The position numbers were made by a program, and so were the translations under genes. A model generated the notes under the pieces. The model worked only from the letters and a program-made list of their open reading frames with translations, ran no database searches and was not told the origin of the DNA. Source: Dolomedes plantarius (lineage: Eukaryota > Arthropoda > Arachnida > Araneae > Dolomedidae). Taken from it: a stretch of DNA of 64,000 nt. Below, piece by piece: positions 34,801-46,585 of the stretch; positions within the stretch are counted from its first letter, which is position 1, and each line of letters opens with the position of its first letter. The stretch spans positions 196,595,460-196,659,459 of the forward strand of contig OU015492.1 in the NCBI GenBank assembly GCA_907164885.2, given 5' to 3'.

Positions 34801-35750
34801 AAAAAGAAAGGAAGAACCACATAAACTTATAATGCAAAATTTAAGAATTTTAATTGATATATAATAGAGCATTTTGAATACGTTAGCATTTTTGAAATTT
34901 TTTTTTGAAAATCGAGCATGATTCTTCTAAAAATTCCTTATTTTTAATTCTAAAGGTTTTCAATGTAGTAAAATAGAAAATTAATCATTCTCATTTTGTA
35001 TATGGAGTTAAAAATTGAAAATTTAAAAAAATCGAATTTGAAGGTCCCTTGTCCCCTTAAATCCTTTTCTATTTTCTGTTATATTTATTCCACGTACGAT
35101 AAAAAATTTACACAAAGAAACAGCTTCGTCCTCATAATCGCATATTTAAAAGTAAATTCCCTTTTCAAAGGAAACAAGAAAATTCAAATTGGATTACTTT
35201 TAAAAGTCTACAAACGAATCGATTGAAAGCTCTTTACTTTTCTATATGTACCATTGATTTAAATACAGAAAGAAGATGAATAACGTATCTCACGTATTTT
35301 GCCGATTGAGAGCAAAGTTTATGGGTGTCGAAATAGGGAATACGAAATGAAAATATTTTTGTCAGCATGAAATCACAGCTGTTTTGATATTCAAGTGTGC
35401 GTGAGATAGATATTTATTTATGTGTGAAGAAAAATTTTTAATATTCAGCGTAAGTTCAATTCTTTCTCTCGACAACCGTTGTATCACGTCGCGCGTAAAT
35501 GCAGAACAATTTATTTTCAAATTTCAAGAAATATTCTCTGTAGATATATTTTTTTTTCAAATGTTTGTTCCAGAACAAATTTTACCAAAGTACCCATTGA
35601 AACTTCATACTTCGGCAAGGGCTAAAAAGGAAATTTTCTATATTTATTTTAAATGGAAAAATCAAACGATAACACATTGAAATTAGCTCTGCATGATTTC
35701 TTTAATTTTCAAATCAATATTTTTACCACTGTGTGTATCCTCACTAAGTA
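34801..35750. other. Intronic, no recognised feature
   Basis: AT-rich; frames up to 86 codons (35420-35677) show no domain and are probably chance. Confidence 0.5.
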
Positions 35751-36225
35751 CAGTAGAACCTCGTTTATCTACTAAGTGGGGTAATCCGGATAATCGAAAA
35801 TCCGGATTATCCGAGTAATATAGATAATAAGCAATACAAAATCCTTAGCTAATCAGACTTAATGTTTATTTCGATAAAAAAAAACTATGCTATATAACAA
35901 AACTACATAGTTTTGTTTATAGGATATTAAAATATATATAAAATAACTCTTCACATCATTTCTTAACAAAGAATTGGTAATTCTAGTAAAGCTTTCTTAA
36001 ACTCAACAAAAAGCATTTTATTACCATAATTTATTGTACAATCTGAGCAGGAACTATACACAGAATCAAACTAAAAAGCGAATATTTGGCGTACTTGTAG
36101 TTACGTTCTTCCTATCATAGTTAAAAATTATTATCTAATGCGAACATTAAATTAAAAAAAGTCAAATCTCATCCGTATTATCCGAAGATATGGATAAACG
36201 AGAGCCGGATAAACGAGGTTTATTG
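35751..36225. mobile_element. Tigger/pogo-type MITE, TA target
   Basis: Starts CAGTAGAACCTCGTTTATC and ends GATAAACGAGGTTTATTG, near-perfect inverted termini of about 18 bp, with TA on both outer sides. The CAGT-AACC start and TA duplication are the pogo/Tigger signature. Subterminal CCGGAT/ATCCGG repeats follow. At 475 bp with no coding sequence it is non-autonomous, and its termini differ from those of the Tigger at 49171. Confidence 0.8.
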
Positions 36226-36391
36226 TACATACATATATTAATGGAGAATGAATGATTTATTGTTTAGAGATACCAGTATTTTTTTTTACTGTTTTCCTGT
36301 CAATGCCAAAAATGTGTTGTTTATGTTAGTTTTAGTTGCTCTCCTTTATATATTTTTCCAGCCCGTAATTTTAATAAAATATAAAATAAAA

Positions 36392-36660
36392 TATTTATTC
36401 CATTTAATACACTACAAGATTTCATTATTCGGATATGTTTAACAGATATAAATATTGAGGCTTTAAGGGCATTAATAGTTATACCCAAGAGAGGTAGTAT
36501 GGTTTTAATGCAGATAACAAATAATTTTATTCCATTTCATACAATATAGGATTCCATTATTCAGATATGTTTGACAGATATAAATTTAGACGCTTTAAGG
36601 ACATTAATAGTTAAACCCAAGATAGATAGTGTGGTTTTAATGCAGATAACAAATAATCGA
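36392..36660. repeat. Tandem duplication, about 135 bp unit
   Basis: Two copies sharing TTATTCCATTT, GGATATGTTTAACAGATATA or its variant, and GTTTTAATGCAGATAACAAA. Around 85 to 90 percent alike by eye. Confidence 0.75.
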
Positions 36661-36699
36661 ATAAAATAAAAAGATTCTAATTTATTTTTACTAATTTAT

Positions 36700-36785
36700 T
36701 TATACTTTCGTTCATTTATTACATATTTTATGATATTTTTCATAAGACACATTTAATTACATACAAGAAAACCTTCTTCAGCATT

Positions 36786-36790
<5 letters not shown>
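36700..36790. repeat. Direct repeat bracketing the 36.8-37.8 kb insert block, copy 1
   Basis: GTTCATTTATTACATATTTT followed by TGATATTTTTC, ACACATTTAATT, CAAGAAAACCTTCT and AGCATTCCATA recurs at about 37897-37980. The two copies flank the foldback element and the SINE. Confidence 0.75.

Positions 36791-36829
<39 letters not shown>
36789..36829. repeat. (TA)n microsatellite
   Basis: About 20 TA units at the left edge of the foldback element. Confidence 0.9.
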
Positions 36830-36831
<2 letters not shown>

Positions 36832-37578
36832 GTAAGGTACCTTTTAAAGATCGAGGGACTCGACAAACATATCCCTATTTTCAATCGTCAGTAGTTACTA
36901 ATATAATTTATTAAGAAATGTGAAAATTTTACTGTGAGATAAACACTCTTTTTTTATAAATATGACTCTCGATTTTTTCTAGCTTGAAGATAAGTTTTTT
37001 AATTGTTTAAAATTTTAACCATTGTTTTTTTCATTGTTATGTGATTGCGCGCATGATATCACCAGAACAGTTGGCTAGAATACCATGAAATTGTATACAT
37101 GTTCAATATAAACATGTATCATTAAAATGACGAACAATTATGTCATTATTACCTTAAAAATTTTAATTACAGTAATATTTATCAAAATTATTTCTGAAAG
37201 CTTAAAAAAAATTTAAAAACATTTTTTTCTTTTGTATGATGAACTGGGAATTTTGATTTCAGCGTTCGACATTTAAATATATGTTATACAACTTAATTTT
37301 ATATTTAAAAAAATATGTATATTCATTAATATACGTATGCAAGTCTGCGCGCATTTACATAACATTGAAAAAAACAATGGTTGAAATTTAAAAAAAATAA
37401 AATATTTATCTTCAAGCTAGAAACAAGTGATATCCATATTTATAAAGAAGAAGGAGTGTTTAACTCACAGTAAAATTTTCATATTCTTGAATACAATATT
37501 TTCATAACTACTGGTGATTTAAACTAAGAATATAATTTGTGGAGTCTCTTAGCTTTTAAAAGGTAACTGACTCCTTAA
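36832..37578. mobile_element. Foldback MITE with about 220 bp inverted arms (TTAA type)
   Basis: The left arm from 36832 and the right arm back from 37578 are inverted copies over about 220 bp: TACCTTTTAAA, GAAAATTTTACTGTGAG, TCTAGCTTGAAGATAA, AACCATTGTTTTTTTCA and TGCGCGCA occur in the same order on opposite strands. The right edge reads CTCCTTAA; the left edge TAAGG is eroded by the TA microsatellite. TTAA at the edge suggests a piggyBac- or Kolobok-type target. No coding sequence. Confidence 0.75.
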
Positions 37579-37669
37579 TTTATTTTTTTAAACAATACGG
37601 AGGTACTTGTCTTCAAACATTCGCCTATACTATGCCGCAGCTTTACTATCTATTTTATTATGGGGGCAC

Positions 37670-37812
37670 CATATAAGCGGACAGCATTAACCCCTATGAA
37701 GGGACAACACAAACGGAGGCATTTTTCGTAGCGCAGCGCCGGGATTCGATCCGAGCACCCTCAGCACCGAAAACCAGCGCGCTGTGCCACAAGGCTGCCA
37801 CAAGCCCGACAG
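37670..37812 (-). mobile_element. tRNA-derived SINE
   Basis: On the minus strand an A box TGGCACAGCGCGCTGG is followed about 25 bases later by a B box GGATCGAATCCCGG, then a non-tRNA body (GCCTCCGTTTGTGTTGTCCC). The promoter matches are strong while the tRNA fold is absent, so this is a pol III SINE, not a tRNA gene. It sits in a GC-rich patch between the foldback element and the repeated flank. Confidence 0.7.
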
Positions 37813-37892
37813 TTTAACACGTGAAAATGAAAATACTTTAAACAAATAAATTAAAATGAAATAGATTTGAAATTAATTGTACGTCTTCTTTT

Positions 37893-37980
37893 CTTTTGTT
37901 CATTTATTACATATTTTCTGATATTTTTCTGTGGACACATTTAATTGCCTTCAAGAAAACTTTCTGTAGCATTCCATACT
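37893..37980. repeat. Direct repeat bracketing the 36.8-37.8 kb insert block, copy 2
   Basis: Partner of 36700-36790, about 1.19 kb away in the same orientation. The most distinct differences are CATAAGACAC against CTGTGGACAC. Confidence 0.75.
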
Positions 37981-38394
37981 ATAGAACTAAGTGTTACCTT
38001 TAATCACGTATTATAGTAATTTAAATGTATGATATAAACATGTGCGTAGATTTAATAAATCTGTCATCCTTTATTGCATTCCTCCTACTTATTATTCAGG
38101 TACAAAACCATGACAATACACATGTGTATGCCAGGAAGATCACTAGAAACCACCATACCACTATCGTCGTTAATATTACTTAATATAGATTCATCAAACT
38201 TGATTCAGACACGTGACACGAATATACTTTTAGCTGCTCTAGTGTCAGGGGGAGAGATGACAGTCTAATGATGAATTATTCATAAATTTGACTATTTATT
38301 CTCTTGGCCTCCGTCATATATATCAAATTCAGTAGTAAACTTTTGATCCAATTGTAGACGAATCACGGCGCTTTACTGGATTTCTTGGGAATTC

Positions 38395-38540
38395 GCGCCG
38401 TGGCGCAGGCGCTCTGCGATCGAAAATGTTTCAAGTGCAGCCTCAGTGAAATGTCAAGGGTTCAAGTTTTTATGTCTCACTGTTGTGCCGGGTCATGGTT
38501 TCGATTTTTGGACCCGAAATGTGCCTTACGGATAAAATTG
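38395..38540 (+). mobile_element. Probable tRNA-derived SINE head
   Basis: GTGGCGCAGGCG at 38400 resembles an A box and GGGTTCAAGTTTT at 38458 a weaker B box. The spacing is about 57 bases. The segment is richer in GC than its surroundings. No tail or target duplication could be fixed. Confidence 0.4.
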
Positions 38541-40239
38541 CTTCTAATCGATCAGAATGGACTTTCTGACAGTCAATTTTTTTTAGTAACATCTGAAAAA
38601 CGAATTTATATATTTATCTAACAATATATTTTGCATATAGTATATTATAATGCGAAGGCTAAAATTTCCAAAAAATGCATTTTATAATACCGCCAGTTAA
38701 TTATTAATATTAGAAAGCATATAAAAATTAATTAGGCGCATCTTTTGTGTACTAAGACGGTAATTGCAGGTGGGTCCTTTGGCACAAAAAAACATGTGTA
38801 GCACAATACACAAATTTCATGTTTAGAAAGTTTAAGTTTCATGTTCAGACTAAAACACATAAACATTGGCTTTCAAAATTAATAAATATTTCTAGAATTT
38901 GTTCACATTTTTGGTAAAAATATTCTGTTGCATTAAAAAAATTATTCAAAACGTGCAGTTGGATGCATGAATTTCATTTGCGAATTGTATTACACTGCTC
39001 TGGATTCAAACGATAGTCACATAAAGGGTATTGCAATTCAGTGACAGATGGCAGGAGGAAAATAAAACTTAGTATGTATTCTAATATTAAACACTTGGAA
39101 ACAGAAACAATGAAATATATTCCCCTTTAGAAAATTTTACATCAGTTTAATAAATTTTTGAGAATGATTCTAGCATTATATATTTTCTTAATATTTATAC
39201 ATTTTACATATTTTTATAACATTTTAATAATTCTTTTACCGTAAGAAAGTGTAAATATCGCTATAATTCCCTCCCACCTGCCCTTTCAAAAAATATTTCT
39301 TAATGGAATAATATTTTAAGACAGTCTAATATAAATCATTATTGTTACATAGTTTTTAAGAACTATTTACTTGGTCTCTTATCCAAGAGGCTTAAATTAA
39401 GAAGAATCGAACCTCTTAAAAACAGAAGTGTATGACAATTTTATTTAAACAATCACAGTTTTAGTTTACACCACAGGCTGCATTACAATAGAAGCTGTTA
39501 AATAAATAGTTGCTTTAGAGGGCGTAGTTTGTCCGTTGCTCTGCGTGTGAAAATATACGAGTTGTCTGTGAAGTATGGGCAACTGATGCACGGAATAGCA
39601 GAGATAACACGCCTGAATTCTGCGTGCAACAAAAATTACTTTTATCCTAACTGAACAATGTGTAGTGCCACATGAAGTGATATTCGTGTCTCTTTCCGCC
39701 TTTTCTGTATATGTAATATTAAATCTTATTGAAGGAAAAAAACATTATATTTCCACTTAGTTGCTCTAGGATTGTAGATTGAAGTTTTGAACCAAAATAC
39801 CACAGAAAGATAATGATTATTTTGCTTTACTGCTCTGGCGTTATTTTGGAAAAACAATTAGGGAGTTAATATTTTCAGCCAATAGCAATTTTTTTCTGCT
39901 TATCTCATTTTCAAACTCCAATCCTGCGTAAACAATTTTCTAGGGTTTTTTGTCGATATTTCTACCGAAACCTTGTTACATTAATCATGTTTTTCCCCTT
40001 TTTAGTAGCATGCTCAAGTCGAGTAGGATTAAAATTTAGTTCGTTATTGAAGTATGGATAAAACATTCTTTCCATGCTGGGACTTCCCCATTTATAAATC
40101 AGTTAGGTTTCATTTACCTGCTAAGGGAAGTGAAGTAGCAGGTGACCTGGGTAAGCCAGGACGTTTTGTTCTAACTCTAAGGATTATAACCTATCGACTC
40201 TAACCTTTCCCCTGGATATCCACCGAAGGCCAATGTTCA
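38541..40239. other. Intronic, no recognised feature
   Basis: AT-rich, frames short, no repeat copies recognised within the window. Confidence 0.5.
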
Positions 40240-40690
40240 ATTTTTTACCATGTTTTTATTAACTCGCTTTCTTGTTTTTTTTTTGTGTGTGTGTGTGTTT
40301 GTTTGTCCGGTACAAATCTTACAATCAATTTTTAACTAACTTCCTGACTAGCTAGACATTTGAAACTTTTAGAATAGCTCAGAACACGATAACAATGCAT
40401 TTTTTAATACTTTTAGAAATCTTTAAGCAGATTTGAATCCATTTTCAGTTAATTTTGCTTTGTAGACTGGTGCAGCCATCTATCGCCTGGAGCGGGAACG
40501 AAATGTTAACCGCAAGTTAACTTCCAATTAACTTCATTTTCTTTCAAGTTGATGGGATAATTCATGAAAAAAAATTTTAAAAAGTATTTATTAACACATA
40601 GAATTGTCATGTTTATATGATTCAATAGAAAATTTAAAAGCATGATATATAAAAAGTTCTTTTTAATCTTGTAATTATTATTGAAATCTT
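40240..40690. repeat. Interspersed repeat C, copy 1
   Basis: About 450 bp matching 61440-61890 in inverted orientation. Shared blocks include ACATTTGAAACTTTTAGAAT, TTCAGTTAATTTTG, GGTGCAGCCAT, AAGTTAACTTCCAATTAACT and GATGGGATAATTCAT. A (TG)n run lies near one edge. No protein and no clear termini. Confidence 0.75.
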
Positions 40691-40699
40691 CCTTTTAAG

Positions 40700-41370
40700 C
40701 TTCCATCGCTGCTCTCCCTTTTATTTCCTGGAGCTGTTTTTAATTCATCTTTTTTCCCGAGAGCGGCAGTCCAATGGGATATTTTCGAGCAGCCAGTTCA
40801 CGGAAGTCTTCATTAGGGTGGGCTGCACCCATTACGTTGATTTGACTTGAGTTGCATTATTCGGGGCCCGGCATTGAGTCTCTTCCCTTTCAAAACTGAC
40901 CTGATGCCAGTTTAAGCCATGGCTGGTTCCTAAATAATCTGTTTCTCTATACCCAAAATTGCTATTTCTAACTTTTCTTTTTCTTTTTATTCTGCTGTTT
41001 CACCCATTATCACGCCCACGCCATCATCTCTAATCACGAATCGTTTAGCCACCGGTTCAACAGTTAACTCTCTTGAACATCTTTGGCCCTATGGCCCTCT
41101 GGTTTACACAGAATTTTAAAGAAAACACGCAACCTGGTTTTGGTTCTCCTCCTACTGACTTGAGAGGCTCTTGCGATTCTTGGCTCTTTTGTGGGTCTGA
41201 GATGGGGAGCCTCTTGTTGATTACTATACTAGTGCGTGTGTGTGTGGGGGGGGGGTGTCAGCTACGGACTACCATCTCTGACGGGGATATTTTCTGGAAG
41301 GCCTCTTTGCTATATCGACCACCATTTGGCCCATTTGCGTATATTAGATAAAGGTACTAAGTACCTTTAC
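40700..41370. other. Moderately GC-rich, unassigned
   Basis: A 92-codon frame at 41073-41348 spans a poly-G run and has no recognised domain. A 9 bp hairpin AAAGGTAC/GTACCTTT is centred at 41360. The composition suggests an old repeat of unknown type. Confidence 0.35.
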
Positions 41371-41431
41371 TAGGTCCCAGGGTAGATTAGGGGTAGAGCG
41401 TCGGGCTTGGAACTAGGGGTGCTCGGCTTGA

Positions 41432-41482
41432 ATAAACAAAGATGCAGACATGAAAAGCCAAGATTTCTGCATCTTTGTTTAT
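41432..41482. repeat. Perfect 17 bp hairpin
   Basis: 41432-41448 and 41466-41482 are exact reverse complements around a 17-base loop. It abuts the duplicated mariner-end sequence. Confidence 0.75.
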
Positions 41483-41484
41483 CT

Positions 41485-41738
41485 TCTAGCTGATCAGGTT
41501 TGTGTTTCCGGTCATACATTCCTACCTGATACTGTTTCATTTTTGTGTTTTCTACCTCCTCCATAAAATGCGATATTTCAGGCGATCTACTGGGGTTGGT
41601 AAGAGGTACGGTCCTATTAAGTAAACAGCGCCTTCCAGTGTCAGGTTTGTGTCCCGGTCATACATTCCTATGTGATTATTGCTCGTCTTGATGCCTACTA
41701 TCACCCCTCTGAATTGGTCAGTCGAATTTTGGAACACC
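41485..41738 (-). mobile_element. Mariner-like element 5' end, partly duplicated
   Basis: On the minus strand, TA is followed by CAGGGTGTTCCAAAATTCGA, the usual mariner terminus, then the 5' leader (GGGGTGATAGTAGGCATCAA, GGAATGTATGACCGG, ACAAACCTGAC). The segment around CAGGTTTGTGT-CCGGTCATACATTCCTA occurs twice (about 41490-41530 and 41642-41672). No transposase follows. Confidence 0.6.
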
Positions 41739-41748
41739 CTGTATATAC

Positions 41749-41751
<3 letters not shown>

Positions 41752-41808
<57 letters not shown>
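41752..41808. repeat. (CA)n(TA)n microsatellite
   Basis: CA run then TA run inside a truncated copy of the TTAA MITE family D. Confidence 0.9.
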
Positions 41809-41845
41809 CAAAAGAGGTAAGCAACGATAAGTAATCCTACGTTAA
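41785..41845. mobile_element. TTAA MITE family D, right-end fragment
   Basis: AAAAGAGGTAAGCAACGATAAG then TAATCCTACGTTAA matches the right end of the elements ending at 51644 and 53118. The left half is missing; the truncation lies in the microsatellite. Confidence 0.7.
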
Positions 41846-42516
41846 TACACCGCGGTAGTTTCGTTAGAAGAGACTACTTGAATATTTTTTTTATTCTCTT
41901 AGGGGTTGTTTCAGTTACCCTGCTAGAATCCTCTGCGAAGAAAAATTTTCGAGGACCTTAAATTGTGTTGTGTATATATATATGCAACAAGTATTACGAG
42001 GACTTGACTATTACAAAAAAAAATAAACTTGCGTTATAATTGGTGATATAAATCTTACCATTGGTGATAATGCATAAAGTATATGAAGACCCCAAAAAGA
42101 AAAATTACAAAAATTTCAGAAAATATTTAAAACAAAACTACTTTTAAAATAATAAGGTAGAAAATTTTCTTTCTCAAATTTTGCAAGCAATTTTAACTAG
42201 TATTTCGATATATTGATGTTATACAATTGTTTTTGTTTCCTGTACAACAACATCATACTCTTGAACCTTTTGAAATTGTATTTCTATGGTACTTTTTGAC
42301 CTTTTTTTCAAGCCTGAGAAACACACATCTACAGATGCATTTCAAAGAGAAAACATTTAAAAAATACTTCAATATAACGAAATTTTATGGAATTTTCCTT
42401 GAAGTGTGAGTAACTTGTGGTTAATTTGAATGAACCTTTGTGTGGAAACTGTTCCAAATTTTCTACCACACCACCAATATACACTATTACGATCATAGTG
42501 TATCTTTTAAGGTGAC

Positions 42517-43248
42517 TGACTGCCTACGTTGAAAATGCCATTTTTTGACTATTTTGGTCAATTTTATATTTTGCAAGAATCGTGTAATTCAATCTTTTTC
42601 CTTTTCAAAACCGTTTTGATTTTCATTCTACATTAATTAGAAGCAGAGTTATAGCTATTTTTAGAAACATCGTCTGATTCAAAATACAAGTGACAAACAA
42701 CTTTAAATGCGTTTTTCTCAGAATTAAGTTTTTTAGCACAAATCTCTACCGTTATCATGATATCTCACATAATAATGAATATAATTTGATAAAATTTTCA
42801 GGAAATGTTTTAGATGCTATTGTTAATAAAATGACGCACAATAATTGATGTATAATAAATAGTTTTTTGTTTGGGGCTGTTTCTATATGGAAAGGAATGA
42901 CGAATTGGGGAAAATTTTCATATTGAAACATAAAATTGTCTGTATTATTTTTGCATTTTAAAATTTCTCTTAGATTGAGGGTCATTTTGAAGATAACTGT
43001 TATATGTATCATGTGTGAGAAGGAAATTAAAATATTAGCATTAGAATTTTGTGCAGAGTGATAGGCGTTTTAGCTAAATTTCATTAAAAATTACTTCAAA
43101 TTGACCAATTTATGGTCATATGGTATTTACAGGCAAGTTTTTTCTTACTTTTTATTTTTGAATGCTATTTTACCATAAAAGACCAAAAAATCCTTAAAAA
43201 AACAATTTTTTTTTTTAAATTGGCTCCTAACGTAGGCAGTCACCTTAA
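42517..43248. mobile_element. TTAA-flanked MITE E
   Basis: TTAA at 42517-42520, then GGTGACTGACTGCCTACGTT; the other end is AACGTAGGCAGTCACC then TTAA at 43245-43248. The inverted termini differ by one ACTG duplication on the left. 732 bp, no coding sequence. The TTAA target fits piggyBac or Kolobok; the terminus does not decide between them. Confidence 0.75.
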
Positions 43249-44270
43249 TCACCAATTTGTGTATTGTACTGAAAGCTGGGTTATTCGGGCTTATGTTTAA
43301 GTACCTTCAGGCAACAACCACTCTTTGTATAAAAGTGTTTCAAACTACTGTCTTTTATAAATATAATTTTTTTTAACAAGCTTTCCATACAGTTTTGTCT
43401 CGAAATTTAAAGTGCAGATGTTGAACAGAAACTCTCTTATGTAGTTATAACAAAAGATCTATTAATAATGTGAAATATTTAATAAACTAGGTAGAAATAA
43501 TGCGATAACTTCTTAATTATACTTCTTATTTAAATATTTGCTTCACGAACCCTTTCTTTGCTTTCTTGTTATGTTTAGAAAAGTGAAATATTTTCAAAGC
43601 TACATTTAAATAAAGAGAAAAGAGTACAAAAGCCGAAAATTCCGTTCAACTGCAATTTGCAAATATCTGTCACGCCTCTTTAGCACGCACCGCTCATAAT
43701 GCTAGGAACATCAAAATTCCTTTCCTGTTCTTTTGTGTCAGTCCTTGATATTTTACTGAAATTTCTTCAGACTTTCAGATTAAAGCCATACTTGCAAACT
43801 TCATTACACATTCCTTGCATGAAATAAACTGAATTTTTGCAGATCTCCCTCCAACCCTTGAGCAATTTTCGACAATACTCACAGTTCACCGTTTGATATG
43901 GGTAAATAAACTGAAGAAACTTCACCAAAGTTAAAATCTAAAATGGAAAAACTTAGGTCATTACTTTATGCAGATGGTTACCTCTACGGAGATGTTTAAT
44001 TTTGTTACCTTATGTGATCACTTCTTTAAGTACCTAATTACGCAGAGCTTTTTGAGGATAGTTTGCCTCAGATATCAGTTATAATTTGGATAGCAAATCA
44101 AATTCTTTCCTTTATCCCTTATCAATAATCACTCTTCGTGTTTTGAAGATAAGCCTAACCCAACATCAGGATCTGGGCGTGACCCTCAAAGAATAGTATG
44201 TCTATTAAGATAAATTTCCCTTCTCTAAGAACTTGCACTCTTTGAGATTAACAAAGTCAACCGCAAATTT
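43249..44270. other. Intronic, no recognised feature
   Basis: AT-rich; no assignable feature. Confidence 0.5.
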
Positions 44271-44537
44271 TTACTTCAGTTGCCCATTGCCACCTACAGC
44301 CGGATATCAACTCGATTCTTGCTGTTGGGTTGTTGCTTATGCCACTTGACAGCAACATCAGATCAAGTCCTGAAGGCTATGGGCGATGAAGGTGCGGATC
44401 CTGTTTTGAATTAGAACCACAAGGGTCGGGGTCCGACTTGGCTAAATGACGGTCCCGTAATTCTGAACCGAGTCAAGTGACGAAACCGGAACACTTGACC
44501 CCGCACCTCCAGGGGTAAATTTGAGAACTTGGAGGAC
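44271..44537. other. GC-rich unassigned segment interrupted by the hAT MITE
   Basis: The GC-rich sequence at about 44271-44537 continues across the MITE at 45422-45570. Before the insertion this was one island of about 430 bp. An 88-codon minus frame (44411-44674) runs into the MITE and is not meaningful. It may be an old repeat or exon; I do not recognise it. Confidence 0.35.
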
Positions 44538-44545
44538 ATTGCAGC

Positions 44546-45413
44546 TAGTGATGCGACATCGATAACAAAACATCGATGTTTTGAAACATCGATATTCAAT
44601 ATTAAAACATCGATGCTAATAAAACATCGCCCAAAAACCATCGATGTTTTTAAACATCGATGTTTTAGAACATCCATTTTTTAAAACTGTTTAGTAATCT
44701 CTAACATTAATGTTACTTCCGTTAGTCGTGGGGGGAGGGGGTGATTTAATTTTACTCTCTGATTGGGCAGACACAAATGACAAAAACTTGGTTGCTTTGG
44801 ACTACATTGATGACTCAAAATTCTCGTTGTAAATACCTCCATGTTTTGCCTTCAAATGTCCAGATAAATTCGTGGTATTTCCAGAAGTTTTGAGGGACTT
44901 AATTCAAATATTGCATTTCGCCAATTTGTCAGAGGTTTTGTAAAAAATTTCCAAACAGTACTTTTGGGAGGCATCTTACTAATAATATTAACGTCAACTT
45001 ATATAAAAGCAGAACAAAACAAAAACTTAAATGGATGCACTCGTGTATATACTATATGTAAAATAAAACGCCATGGAAAGTTCTGGAGTGTCAGGAACAT
45101 TCCAAGCGCCCTGATTGGTTCATTGGTTGTTAATTGCCATTTGTCTGTTTGCTAAGGAATCATTCCCCTTTTTGTATTCGTCCTTTTCATAATCCAGACT
45201 TACATTTACTGAGTTTGAAAATTATGCTACGTGGTAAATTTTTTTTTATTACGGTACTTTTTCATTAAAAAAACATCGAGACAACGTAAAACATTGAGTA
45301 CAAAACATCGATGTTAAAAAAACATCGGCTTCAATAAATCGATGTTTAAAACATCGATTTTTTTATCAAAACTTCAATGTTTTGAAAACATCGACAACGA
45401 TGTTGCATCCCTA
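44546..45413. mobile_element. hAT-type MITE with perfect 8 bp target duplication
   Basis: Starts TAGTGATGCGACATCG and ends CGATGTTGCATCCCTA, inverted termini with a few changes. Identical ATTGCAGC lies outside each end (44538-44545 and 45414-45421), the 8 bp duplication of hAT elements. Both subterminal regions are packed with AAACATCGATGTTT-type palindromes (about ten), probable transposase sites. No transposase is encoded in its 868 bp. Confidence 0.9.
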
Positions 45414-45421
45414 ATTGCAGC

Positions 45422-46585
45422 CACGCCCAATTTACGTGCATTGGCCACCATTAGTGAACACGGCGATGGATTTGCAGCGACAAGCACCGAACCAGGGACG
45501 TTCAGATCACTGGCCGCCTGCTCTTGCCGGCCGGGCCACTACTTCCTCACTCGATTCTTAAATCAATGAAGAAATCTGGTGCCTCAGTTTTTACTCAAGA
45601 ACATGCCGAAAAAGCTGCATTTTAGGACAAATAGTCGATTACGCAGAAAACAACATTTTTCGCATAATCTTATCAAAAGTTCTTACTAAAATAAAATTTT
45701 TAAGTTCGTATGACACCTAATGTCAAATACTTTTTCAAATTCAAACATCCCTCAACATTCTAATTTTCTCCCGAAAATTTGAGAGGGGTAAGAGAAGGCT
45801 AAAAAAGCAAATATTTTTTTCATAAATAAAAAATTCGAGTTTAGGCACTACTAATTCCTGCAGAAAAATTTCAAAAACGACTACCACAAGGAATGTATAC
45901 TGAACTGGGTATAACGTTAATAAGTTCCTTACGGAGTATCTCACTTTTGACATTTTTCTTCTCGTCAAAGTTTAATATCCATAAAGTTTGTTTTAAACAG
46001 AAATACCTGTTCTACCAAATACTTATAAGAATACTGACTGCAGTGCTTCTTGTCACTGCTGGTTTTTGTGCTTGAAGCTCAAAATTTTGGATTTTGCAAG
46101 CCGTCAAACACGTTTCATATCAAATTCATAAAAATATGCAACGTAAGTAAAAAATTAAATTTCGTAACATTCTTTTGAAGAATACAATGAAAAATGTCGA
46201 ACTCTTTATAAGAAAGTAATGAAAATTAATAAAGTAATAACTTTCGTTTTCAATAATTTCTAGAGAAATATCGAGAATGCCGAGAAATAACGATTTGGAT
46301 ATTTATCTTATTTTATTTTATCTTTAGTTTTTTACGGGGGGGGATAAAGTTTCGTAACTTTTATATTCGAAAAAATCTTTCAGATTCAGGCAATTGTTGG
46401 CCCAATTTTTTTCCCCGGGGAGTTCCTTCACGTGGCCGATATTTCTGCCAATTGTTTGATCCGTCCCTACCTTTCGTTCTGTATCTCAAGAACAGGAACA
46501 CATCTCACTTTTGTATACTGTAAAAGTTAAACAAAAAGTAATAATTATCTCTCTTCTGTTAATATCAATATTTTATTTTTAATAA
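45422..46585. other. End of the GC-rich island, then AT-rich intron
   Basis: To about 45570 the continuation of the interrupted GC-rich segment; after that no recognised feature. Confidence 0.45.

Noticed and set aside
37670..37812. A functional tRNA gene
   Set aside because: A and B boxes are present but acceptor and anticodon stems do not pair; it fits a SINE.
41375..41440. tRNA-like segment GGGGTAGAGCGTCGGG followed by CGGCTTGAATAA
   Set aside because: The B box is too degenerate and the tail unclear; not strong enough to list.
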